From Bacteroidota bacterium (lineage in GTDB: Bacteria; Bacteroidota; Rhodothermia; Rhodothermales; Bin80): DNA of 49,244 nt. The notes beneath the pieces are model-generated. The model had not been told where the DNA came from, ran no database searches, and saw only the letters and a program-made list of their open reading frames with translations. Positions 1 through 9,301 of this stretch are shown one piece after another. Both the position numbers and the translations under genes were made by a program. The stretch lies in assembly GCA_026709335.1 (NCBI GenBank), contig JAPOTE010000090.1, positions 1-49,244 of the forward strand. The letters run 5' to 3'. Position 1 is the first letter of the stretch. Each line of letters starts with the position of its first letter.

Positions 1-1
1 G

Positions 2-110
2 ATCAAAACCATCGGAAGAGGATACAGAAGGTTTGAAAACTTCAGAGTCGCAATTCTCTTCTTCTGCGGAGGTCTAGATCTCAAACCACACAAAGCCCAG
101 TAGAACCAAA
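2..110 (+). mobile_element. 3' end of an ISL3-family transposase gene (partial)
   Basis: In the frame starting at base 2, 33 residues are readable up to a TAG at 101-103. They include IKTIGRGYRRFENFR, the characteristic C-terminal stretch of ISL3-family (DDE_Tnp_ISL3) transposases, and end GGLDLKPHKAQ. The rest of the element lies off the window. The same tail recurs on the minus strand at 48519-48569 with a few mismatches, and shared sequence stops right after AGAACCAAA, so the element end is probably near base 110. A nuclease gene in another frame begins directly after this point. Confidence 0.75.
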
Positions 111-1594
111 AAGATTTCCACATTGAACAAGTTGCAGATGAAAAGACAACAGATGAGGTAGTAGATATTTTCAATCTCTTGAACAGTGCAGGTACCAGGT
201 TATCACAGGGAGATTTGGCACTTGCAAAAATTGCCGCTAAATGGCCCGCTGTGCGTGAAGAGATGACTAAAATAGTTGAAAAATGGAAGGAACATCACTT
301 CAGTTTCACACTGGATTGGCTTCTGAGGTGTGTGAATGCAGTCATTCACGGAGAATCGGTATTTACGCATCTACATGAAACCCCGCGGGATGTATTTGAA
401 AATGGACTCCGAAGGACAGAAAAGCATGTGGATAAGATCTTGAATCAGATCTCAAGCAAGTTGGGGCTTGATCATACTCGGGTTTTATTTGCAAAATATG
501 CAATTCCTGTACTGGTTCGACATATAGAATTGCATAAGCAAGGAAAAATGCACGGTGCTGTTGAATGGAATTTAATGCTATATTGGTTCCTGCAGGCGGG
601 GATCCACGGACGTTTTTCAGGTACCACGGAAAGTAAAATCAGGCATGATTTACGCTTGGTTGATGGAACAAAAAATGGTCTTGAGAAGCTCATTGCTGAA
701 ATCGGAACTACATGGGGGAGACCCCAAATTCTTCCCTCCGATTTTGATTCTTGGTCAATCGGAGCACGTACCTATCCCGTGCTTTACTGGTTGACGCGGA
801 TGGAAGGAGCCAAGGATTTTTGTTATGGTAATGAGCTCAAAGCCAATATGATAGGTTCAGGTTCTGAGTTACAGGTGCATCATATCTTTCCAAAGGCGAA
901 ACTTTACAAGAAAAAATACGCCAGGGCCCAAGTTAATGCCTTGGGAAATTTTTGCTTCCTCACCGCAGAGTGCAATCAAAAGATCGGCGCAGCAGCTCCC
1001 TCTATGGCATCTGAATTTGTCGATGAAAGGAAGAATTCTAAGCACATAGGTTCGGGTGATGGATATTTTCATTGGGTAAAGGAAAAGTATCCAGAAGCGT
1101 TGGAGTCTCAGTGGATTCCAATGGATGAGAAGTTATGGAAGATTGAGAATTATCCTGATTTCCTAGATGCTCGGCGACAACTTTTGGCTGATGCAACGAA
1201 CAAGTATTTGAGTAAGCTAAATCCGAAGCATGCCACAATGGGAAGTGTTTACGAATCACCGATAAAAGAAGAAAGATCGGAAGAATCTCATTCTCATATT
1301 GCCAGTGTTGACGAAGGGAATGAGTTGAAAAATCTGCAGGAATGGATGAGTTCAAACGGGCTCTCGCCTGGAAACTTCGCCTATGAAATGGAATCATCTT
1401 CGGGAGAGAGTAATCAAATCATCATTGACTTGTCTTGGCCGGAAGGATTACCTGCGGGTCAGGGAGAACCTGTAGCACTTCTCCTCAATGAGTCGGCAGA
1501 AACTTATCAAGCGGTGAGTCAATCAGGATACAAGTGTTTTATTGATACTCAATCCTTCAAAGAGTATGTGAATGCAAAAATGCTTGGAGAATAA
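104..1594 (+). pseudogene. 5'-truncated GmrSD-like (DUF262 + DUF1524/HNH) restriction nuclease
   Basis: The open frame runs from base 104, just after the transposase stop codon, to a TAA at 1592-1594. The first residues already match the interior of DUF262 (IFNLLNSAGTRLSQGDL), so the N-terminal part carrying the DGQQR-type nucleotide-binding motif is missing. Counting from a TTG at 179 (471 residues), a C-terminal HNH-type site is visible: HHIFPK at 234-239, then N253, GN at 256-257 and N266, as in DUF1524. Full GmrSD proteins are modification-dependent (type IV) restriction enzymes in which DUF262 hydrolyses nucleotide and the HNH part cuts DNA. Insertion or recombination at an ISL3 end appears to have removed the 5' part. 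The remaining frame is intact, so the loss may be recent, but no normal start signal is visible. Whether a shortened protein is made is unknown. Confidence 0.7.
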
Positions 1595-2156
1595 TCAAAG
1601 GATGGAAAAAATATCGATCACAAAATTCAAGTTCAAACAGAACGTGTTCGCAATTCCCAATAGGCTCATGGGAAAATTCTCGATAAAGTAGGTAGAATTG
1701 TGGGGCTGAAAAATTAGTTGGTTACTCCGGGGAAATGCAAAGGAGTTAGGATTCTCATCGCGTCTAGTTTTACGAGCCAAGCATTTTTCCGCCGATGTAA
1801 GGGATATATCGAGTCAAAATTTCTGGCTTTACATAGCCTCAAAATATTTCCGAAACATTGTTCAGGCATGAGAAGGCAAGATCATGCCGATCTTTCACAC
1901 CAGAGTCGTATCAAGTTGTGGGAGCTATAATTCATTTGTGTGTAATTTTGAATAAGCGCATGGTCTTTTCTTCGCAGAGGTATCCTGTGGCTTTTCTGAT
2001 TTGTTTAGTCGTCCATATGATCAATAAGATCTGATCTATGCTCAGCATCGTTCAACAGGTGATCCGTAACTGCGGAGTCGGTGATATAACTGCGCAAAGA
2101 ATTCGTTTTGTCGTTGGTAGTTTACGGAGCCTTTAAATCCTGAAGCTATCTAAAAA
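1595..2156. other. Intergenic region with no convincing gene
   Basis: About 560 bases between the nuclease remnant and the AAA ATPase gene. A 29-codon frame at 1603-1692 starts with ATG soon after the nuclease stop, but it has no recognisable similarity. A small hairpin with arms GGCATGA and TCATGCC lies at 1865-1888. I see no transposase or tRNA here. Promoter elements for the downstream ATPase presumably lie in the last 200 bases but cannot be assigned. Confidence 0.4.
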
Positions 2157-3314
2157 TTGTCAGAGCCTCCTTACACCGTGATGACAAAATCTCGACGCTA
2201 TTCCAAAAAACGTCTGACGGTAACATTTGATCGCGGACCAGCCAAATATTTTCATGGGCGGAAGCAGGTTCTACACAATTTCCGTGAGCTTGCGAGGCAT
2301 TCTGTTGAGGTAGAGGGAGGAACGATCTTCTTGATTCAAGGCGCCCCTGGGGTAGGGAAAAGTGCTCTACTCTACGAATGTGAAAAGATGGCGCAAGATA
2401 GTGGATGGGAGATTACGGAGATTGATCCGCCCGGTTTATGGGACCCGGACCAGTTGCTGCGTTACCTTGGAAAGAAGGGTGGGCTAATCGTTAAAAACGT
2501 GCTAGGAGAGGTTGGTTTTCAGGCAGGTGTCAAGCTTGATGCTGAGGTTGAGCGCTTTCATCTCACAACGTTGGATATACTTAAGCATGGTAAGAAGCCG
2601 TTGCTTCTCATTTTAGACGAAGCACAAATGTTGGGAACCACCAGCAAACCTCTCGGGGGGCGAGCCGAGATCGCGTCTATCGTACTTAAGGCGATACATA
2701 ATGGCACACTCAATAGGCCTGTTATTCTTCTGGCAGCGGGGTTGAACGAAACTAGGGCAGCCTTTGGGAAGCTGGGGATTTCGAGATTTTCACAGCAATA
2801 TATGATAGAGCTCGGAGCGTTGAACAGGAACTCGGAGCGTGCGATTATTCAGGACTGGATCATAAAAGAGGGTAGAGCCAAAGGAGATATAACGGAATGG
2901 ATAGATGCCATAGCACAGGAAACACATGGCTGGCCCCAGCATATTCAAGCCTATGTGAAACCTGCTTCAGACCAGCTTAAGGCAAATAGCGGGATCATGA
3001 CGTTAGAAAGACTGGATGTCGCGCTGGAAGCAGGGCGAGAAGGTCGCAAAGGATACTATAAGCAACGGACGGATGATTTTCGTGGAGATCAGCTCCATTG
3101 TTTGGCAAGGTGTATTCCAAAATCCCCTCGGGAAAAACCCGCTGGATATAGAGACATTATGTCTTCGCTGAAGAAAGAGTATGACAAAATAGAAGCGCAA
3201 GAACTGTTTAGTGACTTTGAGAAGAAGGGAATCTTGGAGAAGAGTGGAATGGGGTATGCTGTTCCAATCCCTTCCATGCATACCTGGCTGAAGGATACGT
3301 ATGATCCCGAATAA
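2157..3314 (+). CDS. AAA ATPase of unknown role
   Basis: A 385-residue (from TTG at 2157) or 377-residue (from ATG at 2181) P-loop ATPase; no good ribosome binding site decides between the two. Walker A is GAPGVGKS at residues 62-69 and Walker B is LLLILDEAQ ending about 157. The order N-terminal basic tail, P-loop domain, then a C-terminal part likely to be a winged helix resembles ORC1/Cdc6-like or TnsC/TniB-like standalone ATPases, in which ATP binding switches interaction with DNA or a partner protein. No partner gene is adjacent on either side, so the function is not predictable. Its position next to a nuclease remnant and an IS end suggests an accessory or defence setting. It is complete and unbroken. 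Confidence 0.75.
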   Translation: MSEPPYTVMTKSRRYSKKRLTVTFDRGPAKYFHGRKQVLHNFRELARHSVEVEGGTIFLIQGAPGVGKSALLYECEKMAQDSGWEITEIDPPGLWDPDQLLRYLGKKGGLIVKNVLGEVGFQAGVKLDAEVERFHLTTLDILKHGKKPLLLILDEAQMLGTTSKPLGGRAEIASIVLKAIHNGTLNRPVILLAAGLNETRAAFGKLGISRFSQQYMIELGALNRNSERAIIQDWIIKEGRAKGDITEWIDAIAQETHGWPQHIQAYVKPASDQLKANSGIMTLERLDVALEAGREGRKGYYKQRTDDFRGDQLHCLARCIPKSPREKPAGYRDIMSSLKKEYDKIEAQELFSDFEKKGILEKSGMGYAVPIPSMHTWLKDTYDPE

Positions 3315-3502
3315 TCAGTTCTCTCACGAACACGGGTGAGACGAAGTTTAGATCAATGGAATTCTGAGGGTAGCGTTGATATGGAAGTAGTATCCAAGGC
3401 TATGCACTCTCGACTTGAATCGAGAAAAATGCGTCAATATCATGCCCTAACTGGTCTGCTGTTTCCATGAACAGCCCTCCTAAATAAAGGGAGGGCCCTT
3501 GC
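3315..3502. other. Convergent intergenic region with hairpins
   Basis: This gap separates the end of the AAA ATPase gene (plus) from the end of the DUF1501 gene (minus). A hairpin with arms TCTCAC and GTGAGA lies at 3322-3341, just past the ATPase stop, without a T-run. A stronger GC-rich hairpin near 3474-3496 is listed separately. Nothing else is recognisable. Confidence 0.4.
3474..3496 (-). terminator. Putative terminator of the DUF1501 operon
   Basis: Seven-base arms GCCCTCC (3474-3480) and GGAGGGC (3490-3496) enclose an A/T-rich loop. The hairpin starts 6 bases beyond the minus-strand DUF1501 stop codon. No clear T-run follows on either strand, so its strength is uncertain; it could also act on transcripts from the plus-strand ATPase gene. 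Confidence 0.5.
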
Positions 3503-4951
3503 TCACGAGAGAATTCCCTGGATAACCCTCCCTCCTACATCCGTCAGGCGAATATCGCGCCCGCTAAACCGGTAGGTCAGATACTCATGCTCCAGGCCCA
3601 GCAGGTATAGCATCGTCGCATGAAGATCGTGAATAGTGGTTTTCTGGTCGATGACACGGTAGCCATATTCATCTGTGGCTCCATACGTAGTCCCTCCTTT
3701 GATTCCAGCTCCTGCAAGCCAGATACTGAATGCTGACGGATTGTGATCTCGGCCGTTCGTACCCTGTGCAAAGGGAGTTCGTCCAAATTCTCCTGCCCAA
3801 ATAACGAGTGTATCTTCAAAGAGGCCACGGCTTTTCAGGTCTCTGATTAAACCTGCGATGGGCTGATCTACAGCGTGAGCATTCAACTCATGTCCTTCCT
3901 TTAGATTGGAGTGCTGATCCCATCTGTCTGCGGCGACATTGGGGCAGGTAAGTTCAATGAACCGGACACCTCGCTCAACCAAGCGCCTCGCTAACAGGCA
4001 CTGAGTGGCATAAATACGGGTATTCGGATCAGATGAATCCATGCCGTACAGCTTCTTTGTCACCTCTGTTTCACCAGAAAGATCGGTCAATTCAGGAACG
4101 GAAGCCTGCATCCGGTAAGCTAATTCATAATTTGTGATTGCCGACTCCACATCATCCACATGGCCAATTCGGCCAAGCAAATGCTTGTCTGTTCGACTCA
4201 TCAGGTTCAGTTTTCTACGCTGCAGATCAGAGGTTACCTCTCGAGGCTCAATATTTGGCAAGGGCATGTCACCAGCCTGGAAAATAGATCCCTGATATGC
4301 AGCAGGAAGAAATCCGCTGTTGAAATTATCCAATCCCCCAGGAGGAATCAAGCCACCGTCCAGGACGATATATCCCGGAAGATCCTGGTTTTCGCTGCCA
4401 AGGCCATAGTTCACCCAAGCTCCCATAGAGGGGCGTCCCTGAATCCCGATTCCCGTATGAAGGAAATAATTGGCGTTCGTATGTTCTGGAAAATCCGCCA
4501 CCATCGATCGAACCACCGCAAGATCATCCACACATTGACCGACATGGGGAAACAGGTCACTGACCTCAATGCCGCTTTCACCATAACGGTGAAAATCCCA
4601 GGGGCTTTTCAGAATCTTGCCAATACTGTTGAACTGGGTTGCATCTACCGAAAATTTGTCGTGCGGGTTCTCACCATTCTCTTTCGCAAGACGCGGTTTC
4701 GGGTCAAAACTGTCAACTTGGGAGACACCGCCATCCATATACAGGAAAATGATACTTCGTGCCTTCGGAATCAAGCCGCCAGGTCGGGGATGCAACGGAT
4801 TCGTTTCTGGTCGGGAACCCTGTGCAATCATATTGCCAAAGGCAGAGCTTCCCATGAGTCCCAGAAGGGCTACACCACCGAAACCGTTCCTGCACATGGT
4901 CAGCATTTCTCGGCGGGTCATTCGATAATTGAGACGATGTGGAGTACTCAT
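3503..4951 (-). CDS. DUF1501 family protein (sulfatase-like, Tat-type signal)
   Basis: A 482-residue DUF1501 protein, a family related to alkaline phosphatase/sulfatase-fold enzymes and usually encoded beside DUF1549/DUF1553 cytochrome proteins in Planctomycetes, Verrucomicrobia and Rhodothermota. The N terminus carries an arginine pair (TRREML, R13-R14) and a hydrophobic stretch, suggesting Tat export. Family hallmarks are YMDGGVSQVDSFDPKP near residue 71, WAGEFGRTP and GRDHNPSAFSIW, which include probable metal ligands. Its ATG overlaps the TAA of the upstream DUF1553 gene (TAATG at 4949-4953), so the two are translationally coupled and probably work together in the periplasm. The substrate of this pair is not established; sulfated or complex polysaccharide is the usual guess. 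Confidence 0.9.
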   Translation of the reverse strand: MSTPHRLNYRMTRREMLTMCRNGFGGVALLGLMGSSAFGNMIAQGSRPETNPLHPRPGGLIPKARSIIFLYMDGGVSQVDSFDPKPRLAKENGENPHDKFSVDATQFNSIGKILKSPWDFHRYGESGIEVSDLFPHVGQCVDDLAVVRSMVADFPEHTNANYFLHTGIGIQGRPSMGAWVNYGLGSENQDLPGYIVLDGGLIPPGGLDNFNSGFLPAAYQGSIFQAGDMPLPNIEPREVTSDLQRRKLNLMSRTDKHLLGRIGHVDDVESAITNYELAYRMQASVPELTDLSGETEVTKKLYGMDSSDPNTRIYATQCLLARRLVERGVRFIELTCPNVAADRWDQHSNLKEGHELNAHAVDQPIAGLIRDLKSRGLFEDTLVIWAGEFGRTPFAQGTNGRDHNPSAFSIWLAGAGIKGGTTYGATDEYGYRVIDQKTTIHDLHATMLYLLGLEHEYLTYRFSGRDIRLTDVGGRVIQGILS

Positions 4952-7950
4952 TAGATCAGGTAGATAAATTCCTTTTGATTGAAAATGACATGGCAGTAGG
5001 CAGTCCAGATTTCCAAAGCATCCATGACTGATTTTGAGTCCAGGCCAAGTTCTTCAGCTTCAGTATTGATGAAAGACTGTGCTTCCATCAGTTCGTTTGG
5101 ATCAGGCAGCCTGGAAAACGCCGTCAGATAGATTACCTCAATCCGGTTTGTAATATCTTGGTGAGGCTGTTTCACCAGTAGCTCACCCCAACGTGTTGCC
5201 TGTTGGGCGATAAACTCATCATTGAGCATCGTAAGGGACTGTGCGGGGACATTGCTCGTATTACGTGTGCCGAACGTGGAGAACGGGATAGGCATATCAA
5301 AAGAGAGCATCATCGGTGACAGAAAGTTGCGGCGTATCGCAATGTAAATACTACGCCGCCCGTATCCATCCAGCGGTCCATTGACTGCAGGACGTCCTCT
5401 TCCTTTCATAAATTCAGTCAGATGAACGGGCACCGGAGGGCCGTACATCGTGGAATTCAATTGCCCCGATACCGCCAGAACCCCATCCCGAATGGCTTCG
5501 GCTTCCAGTCTACGAACGGGGTAGTGAGACAAAAGCAAATTTGATGGGTCAGCATCAAGGGTTACTTCGGATGCTTTTGAGGAACGCTGAAAAGCCTCTG
5601 AAAGGACAATTTCTCGGAGAATAGATTTGATGGACCATCCAGACTGCACGAAGCGTAGCGCTAAATAGTCTAGTAATTCAGGGTGGGTTGGCAGTCCCCC
5701 CTGCGCCCCGAAATTATCCACAGTTTCAACGATCCCTCTCCCAAATGCATGATGCCATAACCGATTAACCATGACACGAGCAGTGAGTGGGTTTGAGGGA
5801 TCCACGATAGCTTTCGCAAATTCCAGCCGTCCACTGGATGTCTGAGTAAACGGAAAGTTTGTTGAATCTAGGGCGGTTAAAAATCTGTGTGGAATGGGCT
5901 CTCCGACGGGGATTTTATAATTCCCGCGCCCGAAAATTGCGCTGGTGACATTATCTCCCTCAGTCATGCCAATAAAAAATTCTGCAGAAGGGAGAAGATT
6001 TTTCGTTTGATCTCTCTGACGAATTTGATCAGGAACCTGAGGGCGCGGTAGATCCCCGGATTCCAAAGCCCGGTTGATAGTTGCAAGCTGCGATGTGGTG
6101 ACATTTGTTGTTGCCCAGGCATGAATTGAAGATCCCAACGAAGTCTGTTGGTGCTCAAGGCGTGCCAATGATGGTGCTGTATGGTCGTGGGCTACGGCAT
6201 AAGAAATTTCAAAGTAGGATGAATCATCAATCGAAAGCATATGCTGATCCGTCACATAGCGATTCTTGTCATACGTACCGACCAAGAGTTCCAAATAAGC
6301 TTTGTGGCCTTTCCACATACTCACATCAAACTGGTAGGGGATGAGTACATCACTGCTCAATTCCCGGTCAAGTTCTCCATGAATCGGTGCACGAATCAAC
6401 TGGAAGTTGTCAATCACCAATCGCAGTGCAGATTTGTACCCTTGGGCCATGACGGTAATTGAGTCATGGACGAGGGTAAAGGTAGGAGAGCGAAGCGTAC
6501 CGGGAATCCCTTCCGAGATTTGACGGCTGCTGGCTACTTGTTCGGTGAGCCGCTGCAAACGATCTCCCTTGAAGAGAGGAGCGCCGTGAAGAGGAGCACC
6601 TTCAAATGCGACACCGTCGGGAATCCATCCACCTAGAGAGCCATTGCGAAAATCCCCCAGAAATTCCCAATCCTCGCTGCTGGTTTGCACGGTTGGTGTG
6701 CTTGAACTCGTTCGTCTGACGGATACGGTTGCAGGTTTGCTTAGCGATGACTGCCACTTACTGGCTATATCCGAGCGGAGGGTTTGATTGAAGTCGATGA
6801 GGTTTGAAATTCCCATGAAGTAGTCCTCTGAAAGAATCGGGGCAGGAGTAAAGCGAGCACTCTCAACAATACCATACAGTGAATAGTAATCCTCGGTTGG
6901 AATCGGGTCAAACTTGTGATCATGACAGCGTGCACAGGAGACGGTCAATCCCTGGAATGTTTTCGTGGTCACATCAATGATGTTATCAATGCGATCTGCT
7001 TCATCAATACGGGTATCAACAGGACTGTGTTTTCCTTCCCCAAGCGTGAAATACGCCGTTCCAATCATGGATTCATTGAATCCGTGGTCGGGATTGCGCC
7101 TGGGCTGTTGGAGAACATCCCCGGCAAGATGTTCCATCACAATTTGATCGTAAGGTACATCTTCATTGAATGCCCTGATCAGGTAATCTCTGTATTGCCA
7201 TGCACCCTGAATAGTAAAATCAAATTCGTGTCCCTTTGACTCCGCATATCGGACGAGGTCCATCCAATGGCGTGCCCATCGTTCGCCGTATGCAGGAGAG
7301 GCAAGGAGGCTGTCTACAAGCCGCACATATGCATCCGGCGATTCATCCTTCTTGAATGCTTGAACGGTGCTAGGCGAAGGGGGAAGTCCGGTCAGCACGT
7401 AAGAAACGCGCCGAATTAGGCTGGTTCGGGGTGCTGGGGGCGCAGGAGAGATTCTTTCTGCCATCAGCCTCTCCTCGAGTAAATCATCAATAGAGCGCGG
7501 GCCTTCGGGGCTTTGTGGTGGAATCAGTGCCCAATGGGTTTTGTACTCCGCTCCTTGGTCAATCCATTTTGAGAGTAGCGCGATTTCGTGTTCAGTGAGC
7601 ACTTTATTCATCTGCGGAGGAGGCATCCGTTCCGTTGGATCTTCCGCTTGAATGCGTTGAATGAGTAAACTGCGTTTTGCATTTCCGGGGACAATTGCTC
7701 GACCATCGGAACGCTGGGCCGTCGCTCCGGCATAGGTGTCCAGACGCAATTCTGCTTCTCGGGTACTGATGTCTGGACCATGACATACATAACATGAGTT
7801 TGAGAGAATTGGTCGTATATGGTAATTAAAATCCACCTGATTTGGTAATTTGTAAGTAGTATCATGTCTAGAGCATCCAAGCGATGACAAGGAAAACATA
7901 ATGATGATCCAAACAATACGATAATCAATCAGGACTCTGATTGCAACCAT
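4951..7950 (-). CDS. Lipoprotein with planctomycete-type cytochrome C, DUF1549 and DUF1553 domains
   Basis: The frame is open from 8016, but its first 22 codons run into the MITE-like repeat. The ATG at 7950 is preferred, giving 999 residues with a lipoprotein-like signal (LSSLGC, lipidated Cys about residue 26). A PSCyt1 haem motif CYVCH follows at about 53-57. Next come DUF1549, with a second CARCH motif, and a C-terminal DUF1553 (for example NPLTARVMVNRLWHHAFGRG). Family members are outer, periplasmic proteins thought to act in electron transfer linked to polysaccharide or sugar breakdown. The gene is coupled by a TAATG overlap to the downstream DUF1501 gene. The repeat lies directly upstream of the start, so the present promoter is either within or beyond the repeat. 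Confidence 0.88.
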   Translation of the reverse strand: MVAIRVLIDYRIVWIIIMFSLSSLGCSRHDTTYKLPNQVDFNYHIRPILSNSCYVCHGPDISTREAELRLDTYAGATAQRSDGRAIVPGNAKRSLLIQRIQAEDPTERMPPPQMNKVLTEHEIALLSKWIDQGAEYKTHWALIPPQSPEGPRSIDDLLEERLMAERISPAPPAPRTSLIRRVSYVLTGLPPSPSTVQAFKKDESPDAYVRLVDSLLASPAYGERWARHWMDLVRYAESKGHEFDFTIQGAWQYRDYLIRAFNEDVPYDQIVMEHLAGDVLQQPRRNPDHGFNESMIGTAYFTLGEGKHSPVDTRIDEADRIDNIIDVTTKTFQGLTVSCARCHDHKFDPIPTEDYYSLYGIVESARFTPAPILSEDYFMGISNLIDFNQTLRSDIASKWQSSLSKPATVSVRRTSSSTPTVQTSSEDWEFLGDFRNGSLGGWIPDGVAFEGAPLHGAPLFKGDRLQRLTEQVASSRQISEGIPGTLRSPTFTLVHDSITVMAQGYKSALRLVIDNFQLIRAPIHGELDRELSSDVLIPYQFDVSMWKGHKAYLELLVGTYDKNRYVTDQHMLSIDDSSYFEISYAVAHDHTAPSLARLEHQQTSLGSSIHAWATTNVTTSQLATINRALESGDLPRPQVPDQIRQRDQTKNLLPSAEFFIGMTEGDNVTSAIFGRGNYKIPVGEPIPHRFLTALDSTNFPFTQTSSGRLEFAKAIVDPSNPLTARVMVNRLWHHAFGRGIVETVDNFGAQGGLPTHPELLDYLALRFVQSGWSIKSILREIVLSEAFQRSSKASEVTLDADPSNLLLSHYPVRRLEAEAIRDGVLAVSGQLNSTMYGPPVPVHLTEFMKGRGRPAVNGPLDGYGRRSIYIAIRRNFLSPMMLSFDMPIPFSTFGTRNTSNVPAQSLTMLNDEFIAQQATRWGELLVKQPHQDITNRIEVIYLTAFSRLPDPNELMEAQSFINTEAEELGLDSKSVMDALEIWTAYCHVIFNQKEFIYLI

Positions 7951-7976
7951 TGGTCCAAGAGGATTTAATGATTCAA

Positions 7977-8092
7977 GAGAACCTCTTGCAAAACCCCTGA
8001 AATTGAGCGTAAACATTGCCCTGGAAGCACCTGAGGGAATCTTTTCATCTGAAAACAGAGGTTTTGCAAGAACCTCAAGATATAGAAATTTC
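7977..8092. repeat. MITE-like repeat, copy A
   Basis: A ~115-bp unit begins GAGAACCTCTTGCAAAA and ends near TTTTGCAAGAACCTC, so the core TCTTGCAAAA is inverted at its two ends. A second copy in the same orientation is at 9185-9301, about nine-tenths identical by eye, and similarity continues a few bases past the terminal motif. The copy sits between the divergent DUF1553 and xylanase genes, ending about 15 bases before the xylanase ATG. It encodes nothing itself. The size and terminal inversion fit a non-autonomous IS derivative, but the parent element is not in the window. Confidence 0.75.
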
Positions 8093-8107
8093 GTGATTTA
8101 ACAGAGG

Positions 8108-9178
8108 ATGCCGGGAGTTAGAATTTTATGGTTGGCTGGTTTTATGGTCCTGGCGGTTGCATGCAAAGATAGTTCTGTTACAGGGCAAGATCCTGAAACT
8201 ATGGAGGAATACACTGCATTGCGATCCGTGGCTTCCTTCCCCGTTGGAGTTGCGCTTCAGTCAAACCGGCTCAACCTTGCACCTCACTCGGAGATTACCC
8301 GAACTGTTTTTAACAGTGTAACAGCTGAGTATGAGATGAAGATGAGGCATTTGACGGATCCATCAGGAAACTACATTTGGACTCGAGCGGATCAATTAAC
8401 AGCGTTTGCGAAGGAATATGAGATGCAGGTACACGGACATACATTGGTATGGCATCAATCTACACCACTATGGCTGGAAAATTTCAATGGAACAGATGTT
8501 GAGTTTGAAGGGGTGGTGCAGACTTATATCACGGATGTTATTCACCGGTATAAGGATGATATCATAAGCTGGGATGTGATCAACGAAGCATTTGAAGATG
8601 GATCGGGTGCGCTACGAAATTCGATCTTCCGACGTCGCATGGGATCGGATTACATGGCACGATTATTTCAGTATGCCCGATCAGCTGATCCGAATGCACT
8701 TTTGTTTTACAATGACTACGGTACAATTTGGGATGTAAAAAAACGGGATTCAATGCTAGCCATGATAGATGATTTTCAAGCTCGCGGTATCCCGATTGAT
8801 GGGGTTGGACTTCAGATGCATATTACCTACAATACTCCGCCGCTCTCTGACATCATTGCCGTCATGGACGCTATCGTTCAGCGAGGCCTCAAGATTCATA
8901 TTTCTGAAATGGACGTTCGTGTCAACCCTCAGGGAGATCTATCTCAACTGACCAATGCACGGAGCGAGCTTCAAAAAAAGCGGGTCAATGAGATTGTGGC
9001 TGCGTTTATGGACCTGCCTGAAGGTAGCCGGTTCGCTATTACTTGGTGGGGGTTACGAGATCCCGAAAGTTGGTTGATTGATTTTTGGGGAAATCCGGAA
9101 TGGCCTTTGCTCTTTGATAGTGGCTATAGACCAAAGCCAGCGTATGAGGGATTTCTTGAAGCATTGATCACAAACTGA
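8108..9178 (+). CDS. Endo-1,4-beta-xylanase, GH10 family, lipoprotein
   Basis: A 356-residue glycoside hydrolase family 10 enzyme that cleaves internal beta-1,4 bonds in xylan with retention of configuration. A lipoprotein signal ends LAVAC (Cys19), so it is probably anchored to a membrane surface. GH10 hallmarks include HGHTLVWHQSTPLWL at about 109-123, the acid/base Glu160 in WDVINEAF, and the nucleophile Glu267 in IHISEMDV. The length matches a single catalytic domain with no carbohydrate-binding module. The gene is bracketed by two direct copies of a MITE-like repeat, one ending just before the ATG and one starting 6 bases after the TGA. The sole gene of this small cassette may therefore have been acquired or may be lost as a unit. 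Confidence 0.95.
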   Translation: MPGVRILWLAGFMVLAVACKDSSVTGQDPETMEEYTALRSVASFPVGVALQSNRLNLAPHSEITRTVFNSVTAEYEMKMRHLTDPSGNYIWTRADQLTAFAKEYEMQVHGHTLVWHQSTPLWLENFNGTDVEFEGVVQTYITDVIHRYKDDIISWDVINEAFEDGSGALRNSIFRRRMGSDYMARLFQYARSADPNALLFYNDYGTIWDVKKRDSMLAMIDDFQARGIPIDGVGLQMHITYNTPPLSDIIAVMDAIVQRGLKIHISEMDVRVNPQGDLSQLTNARSELQKKRVNEIVAAFMDLPEGSRFAITWWGLRDPESWLIDFWGNPEWPLLFDSGYRPKPAYEGFLEALITN

Positions 9179-9184
9179 ATTTCA

Positions 9185-9301
9185 GAGAACCTCTTGCAAA
9201 ATCCCCGAAATTGAGCATAAACATTGCTCTGGAAGCATCTGAGGGAATTTTTTCTGTCTGAAAACAGAGGTTTTGCAAGAACCTCCAGAGACAAAAATTT
9301 C
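9185..9301. repeat. MITE-like repeat, copy B
   Basis: Second direct copy of the unit at 7977-8092, starting 6 bases after the xylanase stop codon. The terminal TCTTGCAAAA motifs are again inverted, and differences from copy A are scattered substitutions plus a small indel near 9255. A 77-codon open frame at 9224-9457 begins inside it and is not considered a gene. Confidence 0.75.

Noticed and set aside
1718-1930. 70-codon plus-strand frame
   Set aside because: No recognisable similarity, no ribosome binding site, and it lies over an intergenic hairpin.
4160-4954. 264-codon frame opposite the DUF1501 gene
   Set aside because: It is antisense to a strongly conserved protein and its residues look like a shadow reading.
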